NCBI RefSeq assembly: GCF_030272615.1
Contig: NC_081411.1
Location: forward strand, 835,004,136 to 835,068,135
From: Cryptomeria japonica
Taxonomy: Eukaryota > Streptophyta > Pinopsida > Cupressales > Cupressaceae
Reading direction: 5' to 3'
Length of the DNA: 64,000 bases
In this document: in pieces, positions 25,601 through 36,200 of the stretch
How positions within the stretch are numbered: the stretch's first letter is position 1
How the letters are laid out: each line of letters begins with the position of its first letter
Program-made: the position numbers and the translations under genes
The notes under the pieces: model-generated
Told to the model about the DNA's origin: nothing
Seen by the model: the letters and a program-made list of their open reading frames with translations, nothing else
The model's database searches: none

Positions 25601-25872
25601 AACTCGTGGCACTGAATAGCTGGAGGAAAACCGGCCGCCTTAATGATGCCACTTTCTATTATTCTCCGGGCGACAGGTGATGGCTTGCCGATGTAAGGGA
25701 TCTCTCGGAACTTCTTCGTGCTAAAGTTTCCCAAGTTTGTATCTCCAATGTTGCTCCACTTGGACACGATCTTGGTCTCCACTTCTTCAGTCTTCTGATC
25801 TTCTTTCATGAGAGCCGAGCGACTGGTGGATGCTCCCGCCTTTGGGGTCGCCATACCTACACAACATTTCAT
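22633..25872 (-). CDS. LTR-encoded protein of unknown function (copy in 3' LTR)
   Basis: This is an intact 1,079-codon frame lying wholly in U3. The likely true start is the internal ATGGCG at 25854 (residue 7), because the start aligned in the older solo LTR is also ATGGCG and both follow a tgtag that looks like a splice acceptor. Residues about 30-540 look globular, with motifs GFPPAIQCHELMIECARHY, IVLLEVTRQ and SRLPLDFIR. About 560-720 is charged and low-complexity with short EGN..PR repeats and a basic SKRKERSEKKEPSKKK (likely nuclear signal, about 584-600). About 760-1079 is rich in heptad-like helices (RKLEKEVGAW). I see no enzyme motif, zinc finger or membrane segment. The N-terminal half faintly recalls plant-mobile-domain or putative-plant-transposon proteins, but I cannot assign it. 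In genomic RNA it would be the 3'-most gene. Confidence 0.9.
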   Translation of the reverse strand: MKCCVGMATPKAGASTSRSALMKEDQKTEEVETKIVSKWSNIGDTNLGNFSTKKFREIPYIGKPSPVARRIIESGIIKAAGFPPAIQCHELMIECARHYNPQSRTIVSNEGNILAYLSEEAISEAFHLPEHRDMIYKSIEGARSVYDDDPDACLSIINKNWLLKSRPRLSKVPNTPHRIDFQEEYRDLITMLNRVTGAPHAFYFEKWMFYFIQVIVQGKGTIHWARIISHCLDVQLRRLRATKSFHMSSYVIYALIRSVEYAGLPHRGVIGRGSGEVRVCESYTYLHHPPGKNYKLINDTFTMNITRTLQGGIHNRLSQDAQELIKRYGAWFIQFPKFTYIRVYGCPLPPYMLPRYPTDRIVLLEVTRQLAAYVKAFRHRHQNGVQVPIILGNSVEVCPNVSAMDDAERELALYPFSSFAWRNSFDPHGHLEETVGRRFRHEYQIEDFMMNLLDDLEVKRKIHSRLPLDFIRKCKIYRVADQAQDNGRHIQSSYDRESKTISLNWNEPEAVDLDELMAPVLSCTRRWVDIQHQKLREQGIAMSFTLEEKPAEGGASVSEGNPNPRNSGEGNLRCASEGNLHPRGSKRKERSEKKEPSKKKQGANKDQTPGTSSRPEDRTVRVEESMESMVQNDRQEEEQAQHVSSDGSLQDYDLEENNEVTSPPRQEEVVHKEIQVQETRSNIPDWLKERLTKVIVIEDEDSAIDLESLVGRSHMTTEKKKATKMSKMIRDETGSRKLQIATPAADKYEGEILAEDYHIQTIELGPSTAEQTLDDATDTFEALKDKFREEVEKNRKLEKEVGAWRTYFSHINEPLGRQDPVRSPLQALPLQSINEAERFRNMVQRTCNWMDRSHTVAIEFITRMSKITHQANQVLEIIHRLMATVDAFVHTKDVVIPVLKVIRHTSRRILAQERILEGDSHSLFQWSTLLHIKSVLFEDISVRCGQVEEVINPIQDRVFEVLRTILGRRIEVETDVDLQEFEDRIKIIFRKDADVTDEQYDQMYATMLLIDRTKELEPTWDTALLDAFDQVIHLEESIKNLPEIPSTEIEGIVTKFIAYAKKENWKGNKILDERLLQMT

Positions 25873-26877
25873 TATAAGAAATAGATTTTTGAAACAAATA
25901 ACGTAGATAAGAGAGATAGATTTTAGGAAACCTCATGATAAGTCCCTAGAGTTATCATTTCCTAAAATACAACGATTGAGCTGAGAGAAATTCAAGAATC
26001 AAAATTTCAAAATTCGAAAATTGAAATATGACGATGAATGAGTAAAGCAATAACAATTAAATCGCCATACCTCGATAGAGAGCTAACTCTAGAATGCAAA
26101 AACAAAATTTGCCTAGGCAAAATTGAGGTATAAATAATCTTCAATATGATCCCCTCAAGATTGACTTCGCCACCTCTGGATAGAATGTGATCTTCACTTA
26201 TCGCCTTGGACGTGGTCTCAAATGGATCTTCAAATTCGCACAAATAAATCTCCAAGTCTTTAGCAAATTCGCCTTAGGCGTGATCTTCAAATTCGCACCA
26301 CCTTTGGTTTGGAATCGCACCACCTTTGATAATATTCGCACTATCTTTGGTTTGGAATCGCACCACCTTTGATAGCTAAGCGCGCCACCCTTGGATGAAT
26401 GAAACTCGCACCACCTTGGATAATATTCGTACTATCTTTAAACACACTTAACACTTTCCTTTGTCTTCCTTGATTCGCATGTAGAGAGGTAAAATAATGA
26501 TGTGAAAATAATAGTTTTCACCCCCCTATATATAGTGCCCTCATCGATTTATCTCTTTGGCCGACTTGATGAAATATAACAATTTCAAACGATTTTTAAA
26601 TGATTTGCAATGACATAACAAGGCCGACTTCCATATATGAGCGCTCAAATCGATTTTTTTTATTAATTAATTAATTAATTAATTACTAATGCCTTGCGTT
26701 TTTTTATTTGCAAATTTCGATTTTTAAATAAGGCAAAAATAATTAATAAATGTTAACGCCACATTAAATGCCAATAAAAATGGATTTTTTTAATTTTTTA
26801 AATTGATTTAGCATTTAAAGTAAATTCGAATTGCTTAATTTGGCGCCAAAAATATGTAAATAGAGGGACGTACCTCA

Positions 26878-28814
26878 TCGCTCTGGTCCCTTGGAGAGGG
26901 ACAGGAGCGATTCACCATCTTTAGCATGATTCTTGCGTTTTCAACGTTCAACTCCTTCATTTTCACGTCCCAAATCGATCATCTGGTGGTCTTTCGAACT
27001 TGAATTTCTTCCTTGTGCGAGCGAGTGCATCCTATGACCATTATCGCCCTGGTCCCTTGGAGAGGGACAGGAGCGATCTCCATGTTTTTGCGTTCACCTT
27101 GCATTTTTGACCTTCGAAATATCATTGCTTGTGTCCTTTGCGCTTATTTCTATTTGCTTTTGCAAGGTACCTTCGATGTTATAAGGATCATCGCCCTTGT
27201 CCCTTGGAGAGGGACAGGAGCGATCCATGTCCTTTCCTTGACCTTGTCAACTTTGTATTTCGATCTTCATGGTAATGTCCTTCAAACGTCGTCCTTCACC
27301 TTACCTAACCTTGCTTCGCTTTGACCTTGAAGGAACGTGCGTGCTTTTGATGATATCGCCTTGGTCCTTGTCCAAAGGACAGGAGCGATCTTGATTTTTT
27401 CACGTTCAATATGCATTTTTGACCTTCGATCCTTCATTGTGATGTTTTCCAAACGCCGTCCTTTGTCTTGCTTAACCTCGCCTTGCTTCGATTTTGGAGG
27501 AATATGAGCGCTTTTGATAGGATCGCCCTGGTCCTTGTCCAAAGGACAGGAGCGATGGGAGACTTTTACCTCGATTAGCAATGTTTGGACGTTAAAAACT
27601 CTTGCAAATTGTCTTCAAACGATGCCTTGGACCATATGCTATCTTAAGACGTCTTGACTTAGCTTGATCTTGAAGCAAAACAAGGAATCCAAAGCAAATC
27701 GCCCTGGTCCCTTGGAGAGGGACAGGAGCGATCTAGTCTCCATGCTCAAAATGATGCTCATTTTACGTTCAAAACTCTTGTTTATCATCTTGTTGTCGTA
27801 CCATGGACCCTCTAAAACATTGTAATGTCTTATCCTTACGTAAATTTCGCATGAAATGACCAATGCATCTAACATCGCCCTGGTCCCTTCCTGAGGGACA
27901 GGAGCGATCTATGTTATAGGGTGTCAATTTCTTCATTTTAACGTCCTTTAAGTGTTTACGCATGATGAAAGCGCCTTGAAATGTCCTCGCCACCTTTCGT
28001 CCTGGCTTGGATCGGGCTCGAACCTTGGAGGGACGACCTTGAACTTGAGAGGGACGTATCTTCACCATTGTATCGCCCTGGTCCCTTGGAGAGGGACAGG
28101 AGCGATCCTTCCTTTGTGGCCTTCATCTTACTTTGCCAGGTTCCAAGTTTATATTCAACGGATTCGTCCTTCTTTACTCGATCCGTCCATGCCTTGACAT
28201 TGTTTGTAATTTTGCAAAAAAGGGCAATTATATCAAAAATCGCTCTGGTCCCTTCCTGAGGGACAGGAGCGAACTAGGCATTTAGCATTGGTATGGACGT
28301 CCCAAAAATCTTCAATTTATATTCAATGCATTCATCTCATGTTCTCCTTCGTTTTTGAACGTAAACTTGCCTTGACCCTTGTCTGGATTTTGCAAAATGG
28401 AGGAAATCGCTCTGGTCCCTGGGAGAGGGACGAGAGCTACAAGGTACCTCGCCCTGGTCCCTTGGAGAGGGACAGGAGCGATTTAGTCAATATAGGTCAT
28501 TTTCCTTCATTTTTTGCATCTCAAATTATATTCATTTGGCAAAGTATCTTCCTTCGGACGTCCTCCAATTGCTGAGTCATCAAAATCTTGCATGGACATG
28601 GCGAAATTTGAATTGTAGCTCCAGTCCTTCACTGAGGGACAGGGGCGATCTTTCCCCTGGAGGCATTTCTGTGCTCATGAAAATCTTCAATTTATATTCA
28701 ATGGAAAGATCTTGTCGTTCTCTATCACTTCAAACGTAAAATTTGTCCGGACTCCACAAGGATGATGAGATATCTGAAAATGAGCTCCCGTCCTTCACTG
28801 AGGGACAGGAGCGA
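26878..28814 (-). repeat. Array of 13 palindromic repeats, about 170-bp spacing (3' LTR)
   Basis: Units of about 34 bp start near 26878, 27043, 27190, 27354, 27522, 27698, 27874, 28072, 28239, 28406, 28448, 28616 and 28786. The plus-strand form is tcgccctggtccctt, then ggag, then agggacaggagcga. Arms pair with each other around a short variable loop. Two units (27354, 27522) use GTCCTT/AAGGAC in place of GTCCCT/AGGGAC, a compensatory change that keeps pairing. Spacers are unrelated in sequence and mostly 130-160 bp, apart from one 42-bp step between units 10 and 11. Confidence 0.92.
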
Positions 28815-29255
28815 ACTTGCTCCTACAGGCCAAAATAACAAGATTTTTCACATTTTAACACTTCACGAGGCGAAAACAAATCAATTCCAATGCCTAGGAT
28901 CAAACTTCAAAAAAGTCAAAATTTGGTCAAAATATTCAGTCAGACAAAAATTCATATTGACGGTCATTATTTAGACAAGTTTAAGCTCTGCATGAATATT
29001 CCAATTGAAAATTAGACCATTTTGGCGAATTTATTGCATTCAAAATTTGCATTCTAGACAAGAAGCTCAAAAGTTCTCAAAAGTGACTGGATTTTGGCTC
29101 GAAAAGGCAATATTTACAACCCTAAGGCTTAGCCCTAAATCCAGACAACTAACGGACTAACAAAACCCTAAAAACGAAAGCGAAAACAAGCGAAAAACAA
29201 GCAAAAAGAGGGGGTCCCCATTTGCGATGGGGCGATGTGTGAAATGGTCACAACA

Positions 29256-30209
29256 TCTGGCGACACCACTGAGAAATGTTGCAAAAACATTTGGGAATCA
29301 ATCTTTCTAAAGGAAGACTCAGAAAACCTCCTTCAACAAATCCAGGAGTTAAGAAACACTTACAAGAAGAGACCATCATATTGAGACAAAGTATTAAGTC
29401 CACAGTTACCCATGTGTGTGCAAATGCGTTAATTCCCCTCAACAAGACAATCATGATCTCCAGGTTCCCCTGTGATAAGCTACGTAGTTCGTCTAAACTC
29501 CAAAAGCATCCTGGATAGAGCCTCGCTGCCAGTCAGACGTCCATAGTCCCGACGAGGTTATCGCCGCAAGCTCACGAACATTGCTCCACTGCCAGTCAGG
29601 CGTCTATAGCCCCGATGGAGTTATTCGCATATTCCCTTTAGCCAATTTGATATTTCCTCTTAGCTCATTTCTTTTCTTTTGATTTTCTCATTTTTTCATC
29701 TTTTCTTTTGATACTGCTTTTCAGTTCTGTCAATTCTTTGGCTCGTGAGTAGTGAAACTCACTAGGGTTTGAGGATTGCGGTGGCGCTGAAGCTAGACTT
29801 TAGATTTTTCACTGATCACAGCTTCGCCTGTAAACCATAATGACTCGGAGATTATAAGTGTGTGAAAATATAATAACTGAAGGACAAAAATACGTGAGTT
29901 CAATAAGCTAATCTACTTCAATGCAAATATGTCCTGACTCAAAGCTTCATTAAAAGAAACTCCCTTAGTAATTCCAAAAGACCTCATGATTTTCCAAATG
30001 CATCCAACAATCCAGCAGGAAGTCAGAGCGTAATATAACAAAATCACCCAATGTCAAATGGATACCCCTCAGGACAAAACAACTAACCTAAAAGCAAAAG
30101 CACCTAAACTAAGAAAAAACAAAAGGCAAACCAACGCGAGAAAAACAAACAAACGGAAAACGACGAAAGCAAACTAAACTAGCTATGTACAAGGGAAGGC
30201 CTTGGCATT
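29256..30209 (-). other. Untranslated region between pol and 3' LTR
   Basis: Nothing convincing is coded here. Two diverged 40-bp copies of ctgccagtcag(a/g)cgt.. lie at 29525-29564 and 29588-29628. A purine-rich tract on the sense strand lies near 29710-29660, about 400 bp from the LTR. The sense-strand sequence directly before the 3' LTR (..cagtggtgtcgccaga) is not a polypurine tract. Confidence 0.6.
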
Positions 30210-33200
30210 TTAGGATTGGAAATAGTGTTTGAGATATCTCCCATTGACAGGCAACGGAATGTCCTCTCCAGTTAAAGTCTGCAACCTAAATGCATTTTCT
30301 CCCAATATCTCTGAAATTTGATAAGGACCTTTCCAAAGCTTATCAAACTTATCATGTTCTCCTCTTTTCTCATGTGCTTTGTCCCAATACAGGACGAGAT
30401 CCGAAATTCGGAACGCCTTGACTCTTGCTTGTCGATCAAACCATCTCTTCACCACTCCTTGGTGTTTAGCAAAGTTATCTAGTGCTTGATCTCTTCTCTC
30501 TTCTAGGTTCATCAATTGTGTCAATCTGGCCTGCACTGCATCAGTGTCTTCCATGTACTCCTGAATGAATCTCAAGGTTGGAATCCTGAGTTGCATGGGG
30601 AAGACTGGGTCCTGACCATAGACTAGAAAATAAGGCGAAATGCCTAATGCGTTCTTTGTTCTGATTCTGTCTGCCCATAAAGCAAATCTCAACTGGGTGT
30701 GCCATTCTCTGGGGCTTCTCTCTAATAATTTCTTGATAACACTGAGCAAATTTTTGTTTGTAGATTCTGCTAATCCATTACCCTGAGGATAATAATTTGA
30801 TGAAAACTTGAGGGTTATCCCGTACTCAAAAGCCCAATTTGAGAATCTCAATGACGTGAATGCCGATCCATTGTCGCAAACCAACGCATAGGGGCATCCA
30901 AACCTTGTGATTATGTTCTCCTCTAGAAACTTGATTACAACTTCAGTAGAACAAACCTTAAGTGCCTGTGCCTCTGACCATCTGGTACAATAATCTGTAG
31001 CTGTAATGATGTACTTGTGTTGTGCTGAGGATGCGGGGTTAATAACACCAATAAAGTCCATTCCCCATTTAGCAAATGGTCTGGCTTCCATCACCGGATT
31101 CAGTGGCATGGCAGGATTTCTCTCTCTTATAGCTGCGACTTGACATGTGTGGCAAGTCTTAATGTGATTGAATGTATCTTTAAAAAGCGTAGGCCAGTAA
31201 TATCCTGCTCTTAGGATCTGGTGAGCTGTGGTGAGGTTGGCTCCATGTCCGGTTCCAAACTTAGAATGGAAATGTTCAATTATCTGCTTTGCTTCGCCTT
31301 TGTCAACACATCTCAGGTACACTCCTTCATAGTTTTTGCGGTATAAAACAGATCCTTGAAGCATGTAATGTTGACACTTTAATCTTAATGCTCTCTTTTG
31401 TGTAGGTGTCATATGAGCAGGACATCTGTGATTAAGCAAATATGTCACAATGTCTTTGTACCATTCATCAGGCGTGACATCCTCTAATTCATAAATTTGT
31501 TGGACTAATCCTGGCCCATCTATTGCCAATGTCTGCGCCAAAGCTTGTCCTCGGACAAGTTTCATGGGCTGAATCTCGATGTCAAATTCTTGGATAATGG
31601 CGACCCACTTTCCTCTTCTTTCACCTAATTCATTTTGCATGAGAAGAGTCTTGACTGCCGCATCAGGTACTATTGCATAAATCTTGGCTCTCAGGAGGTA
31701 ATGTCTGAACTTCTTTACTGCCTTTACTAATGCGTATGCTTGCTTTTCAATGTTTGGATATCTCAATTCTGCATCTTTCAACGGGGTGCTCATGAAAGCA
31801 ATCGGGTTTTCATCCCTCTCTTCACTTCTTTGGGTGAGAATGGCGGCACAAGTGTATTCGGAAGCGAAGGAATATAAATAAAATGGTTTGAGATAATCAG
31901 GGCTAATCAAGACTGGCGCTTCCATGATTGCGGTCTTTATTTCTTCAAATGCCCTTCTGGCTTGTGGAGTCCATTCGACCTTTGCATCTTTCTTTAACAT
32001 TTCATTCAATGGCCTGACAATCTCGGCAAATCCAGTAATGAATTTTCGGACGAAGTTGATTTTGCCGAAAAATGATTTGAGCTCTTTCTTGCTTGCTGGC
32101 AAATTGATAGTAGATATGGCCTTCACCCTTTCAGGATCAATAGATATTCCTTTCTCTGAAATGACATGTCCTAAAAGCTTTCCTTCTGTGATTCCAAATA
32201 TGCATTTCTTCGGATTAAGGGAGACACCGTATCTTCTACATCTTTGGAAAACTCTTCTCAAATCGTCCACATGATCTTCTCTCTGTCTGGAAAAAACTGT
32301 GATGTCATCCATATATATAATAATGCTTTTACCAATTAAATCTCTGAAAGCGATATCCATAGCTCTCTGGAATGTGGCCCCGGCGTTTATGAGTCCAAAA
32401 GGCATTCTCTTATAGGCAAATGTTCCCCATTTGGTGGTGAAAGCAGTCTTTATTCGATCTTCAGGTTCGACTAGGACTTGATTGTATCCTGAATATCCGT
32501 CTAGGAAGGACATCATCTGCGATCCGTTGACGATCTGTAGTACTTCATCCAATGATGGGAGCGGATAGTTATCTTTCTCTGACGCTCTATTAAGATTTCT
32601 GAAATCCACACACAATCTGATCTCTCCATTTTTCTTTCTAACAGGTACCAGGTTGGCGACCCACGTCGAGTGTCTTACTGGGAATATGATTTTAGCTGTG
32701 AGTAACTTCTTCACTTCTTGGTATATCAGCGGTTCTAACAAAGGATTGACGGGTCTTTGTCTTTGCCTGAATGGCTTGCTTCCTGGTTTCAAAGGGATTG
32801 TGTGAGTGATAATCGCAGTGTCGTAGGTCTTGAGATCTTCATAGCTCCATGCAATGACATCTGGGAAGTCCCTCATGTTCTTTAGGATTCCATCTTTTTC
32901 AGTCGCTGTGCAGGACTTTCCAATGAAAACATTTTTAACTTGTGTCTCGTCACCTAGATTGATCACGTCACACATATTGCCTTCTACACTGTGATTCTTC
33001 TTTTCTTTCAACTTGTCAGGATCAAAAATCCTTTCTAATTCAACCATTCCTTTCGGAATAGTGTTTGTCTTTAAGTTCAGAACTCCTTCGGCATCGAACT
33101 CAGCTTCACCCACTTCATCTTCATCTATGATCTGTGTTAAGAAAACGTCCGTGCTGGTTAGGAAATCTAGAATGTGCTTGTCGTCTTCGAAAACTTGGAA

Positions 33201-36200
33201 ATAGGTAATGTTATCTGGGACTGAAGGAACTGATATTAATTCGATTGTAAACTTCTTTAATCCTTCCATTGCTAATGGAATCAATGAGCTCGCGGCCTGT
33301 GCAAGTGAATTGGCCACTTGATTCTGATGTCTATAAATTGAATTGATATTGAAAGCTTCAAAACTTTCAATTAGATCCCAGACTCGATTCCTATACTTGG
33401 TTAGCCTTTTGTCATGGCAAACATATTGCTTCCTGATTTGCCTTATTGCGATTTCTGAGTCTCCGTATACTTGCAGTATCTTTGCCCCCTTTTGGATGGC
33501 CAACAGTAATCCATGAACCAAAGATTCATACTCCGCTACGTTGTTGGTGCAAGGGAACTGTAATCTGTGAGCGGCAAGGTATGTTTCTCCTTTAGGACTA
33601 ATTAATTCATATCCAGCTCCGGATCCTTGTTTGGACTTAGATCCGTCGAACCTTAGTGTCCATATTTGATTTTCTTGATTGTCCGTTTCTGGACTTTCAT
33701 GACTTTCATCTGTTGTATCGGACGAAACTTCATCTTCTACAGAACTTTCGGTGTCTGTATAGCTTTCATTCTCTGAGTCTTGAATTTCTTCTATAGTTGG
33801 TGTCTGTGGGACCCTTTTGTATACTTGTTCCAATGCGGTCTGGCATAAAGCACAAGATAATTCTGAGTGGACGGCATTGTGGATTCTACACCAATTCGGA
33901 AGAAGCAGATCTCGGACGGATGCTATATTACCAAGTTGCACACTTTGCTGGATGTTTCTTTGTACAAACCTTCTGAAATTTTCAAACATCCCTTCGTCTT
34001 CTTGGTCGGATCCTTGATCGCTTTCAATGACGATCTCGGTTGACTCCATGACCTCTTGTTGGGTATTTTCATCTTGTATATCTTGTATCATTAAGATCTC
34101 CTCTACTTTGGGTTTATATGTTCCTAGGTCGGATTCTAAAAATAGGACTTCATTGTCCTCTCCATATTCAGTTATCATCAATCTCAACCTTGGGGTGCTA
34201 TCAATTTTAATCTGGTTCGGGACTCCTCTCCATGGTAGCCACATGTGTGCGAAATCGGTCGATACATATCCATTCAACTTTCGGGACCAATCTCGACTCA
34301 GGAGCATTCCATATGAATCTGGAATATCCACTACTGATATATCTATAAAATTCTGGATCCTTGGGTCTGCGGCCAATTGCATGTGAATATTGTTCAATTC
34401 CCCCATGACTGGAACTTCTGTCTTGTCAAGCTGAGTGACTTTTCTCTTGGTAGGTGCGGGAGTTATTCCCAGTCTTTGACAAACGGCTAAAGGCATGACA
34501 TTGCTTGAGGCTCCGGAATCATAAAGGCAATTGTGTAATAGCTTTCCAAATATTCTGACTGATAACAGGAACGGGGCCGGTTCGTCCTTTCCTTGAGAAG
34601 GCACTGAATTTCCTTCACTTGATTCTTGATGTTTAACTTGATTGATCTTCGAGTGATCTTCCTTCGCTGGGCTCTCCTCTTTCGAGTGACTGGCTTGGCT
34701 TGCAGATTTTCCTTTTTTAACCACATCTTTCTTGATTGTAACTTCCTTCTCGGGCAGAACCAAGTTAGTGGTGAGGTTCTCTTTGACTGTAGGCTGAGCT
34801 TTCTTGGTTTCGCCTCTTTTGAGTAATATTTTTCCTTCTAACATATCTTCCTTTTTAGCTGGGAAGGTTATAGTTTGAACCATGCACTCATTTTGCTCGG
34901 GTTGTTCTTGAGAATCGGCTTCCTCTTGAGTCACATTGATAGTGGCTTGAACATTTGACCTTGTTGCACTAGGTTCACTTAAACTATTGATCACTGCCTC
35001 TTTAATTTCAGACACTTTGAGCAACTCGTAGAGCGGTAAACTTACCTTGACTTTCTTGAGTTCATCTAACACCAAGGCGGCCAATCTTTTCATTTCATTT
35101 CCCGCAGGAGATGAAATATTTCTTTGTCTGTATTCTTGAGTGTTTTGTGGATATTCAGGGACGTTACTAGCTTGGGGATCCGGCGGAGTCGAAAAATTGT
35201 TTGGAGGAATCGATGTTGTTAATGGTTCGGGATTTCTCTGATTCCTGTGATAAACTCTTTGGTTTGCACCTCCTGACGATTGGTGAAATACTTCCTTGAT
35301 TCCTTCTACTAAAACACTGTCGTTCAATGGTGGGAAATAGTATTCTGAATCCTCTACAGGTCCATTTGCAGATGCTGGCGGAAACTGAGATCCTGGTGGC
35401 ACCATCGGTCCATTGGCCGATTCTGGAGGAAATCTCCCATTTTGTACTGGACTAATTTCTTCTTGTGAATATCTGCAGGTTTCAACGATCATGGCTTGAC
35501 CATACTGCGTGGTTGGAACAATTTCGTACCCTGTGGTGGGAGGATTTTCAGGTGGATTGGTGGTACGCATCTCTTGTTGGAAAATGTCGGCTGCAATCTT
35601 GAGCTCAGGACACTGCAACTCGGAATGTTGGTTCGTGTTGTGGAGTCTGCACCAACTAGACAAGGCTGCTTCGGCTAAAAACACTTTGCCCGAAGAGGGG
35701 TTCTCTTGACTTTGCGCATTTGGTGGATTGTCCAAGGGCGTCACCACATTTCCATTGTTGGGAGCTGTATTCCATGGTCTTCTTTGGAAACCTTGATTGT
35801 TATTTCCGTGATAATTGTTTCTGAATCCTTGATTATTATTCCCTTGGAAATTCTGATTGTTCGCGTGTTGGCCATGGTTGGCCCTCTGCATGCTCTGGAG
35901 TTGATTATTCTGGTTCCTCAAATGGGTGACCTCAGTTGATAACTTCTTGACTTGCTCAATCAGCTCTTTCATTTCATCTTTCTCTTCTTGTGTCCTTGAC
36001 GAATTTGTAGCATTTTGCAGGTACACAGGTTGAGCGGGTGGGGCTTGAGAAATTGGAGCTCCTGGGTGAAGGACCAACTGATTCGCCGGCTGTACGTTGG
36101 GATATGTCGCTTGCGGAATTGGATTCATGACTGGAGTTTGGTTGGCCAAAGCCGTGCCAACTGCCTGCATCTGGTTAGGTGCTGCGACGGATCCCATGTG

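Larger units (their letters stand above)
21586..29255 (-). repeat. 3' LTR of the giant element (7,670 bp)
   Basis: In the sense direction (right to left) it contains: the conserved start hairpin (29255 leftward); the palindrome array (28814-26878); cgcaccacctttg-type short repeats (about 26420-26250); the 1,079-aa gene (25872-22633); the telo-box/TATA promoter (22530-22441); and about 850 bp of R-U5 ending at 21586. U3 is therefore about 6.8 kb. In the genomic RNA this LTR supplies the 3' end up to R, so the U3 gene and palindrome array are carried in the RNA. Confidence 0.96.

Noticed and set aside
26878-28814. CRISPR array
   Set aside because: Repeats are palindromic and regularly placed, but spacers are about 135-160 bp, the sequence is plant nuclear, the array lies inside an LTR, and no cas genes exist. 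It is duplicated with the LTR.
27013-28974. Short reading frames over the palindrome array containing ALVPWRGTGAI or RPGPLERDRSD repeats
   Set aside because: The peptide repeats arise from translating the DNA palindromes in different frames; there is no start or length consistency.
29256-29275. Giant element in plus orientation, based on the PBS-like TGGCGAC after the left LTR
   Set aside because: Gag-Pol (in correct domain order), the LTR gene, TATA box and a properly spaced PBS at 37427-37443 all agree on minus orientation.
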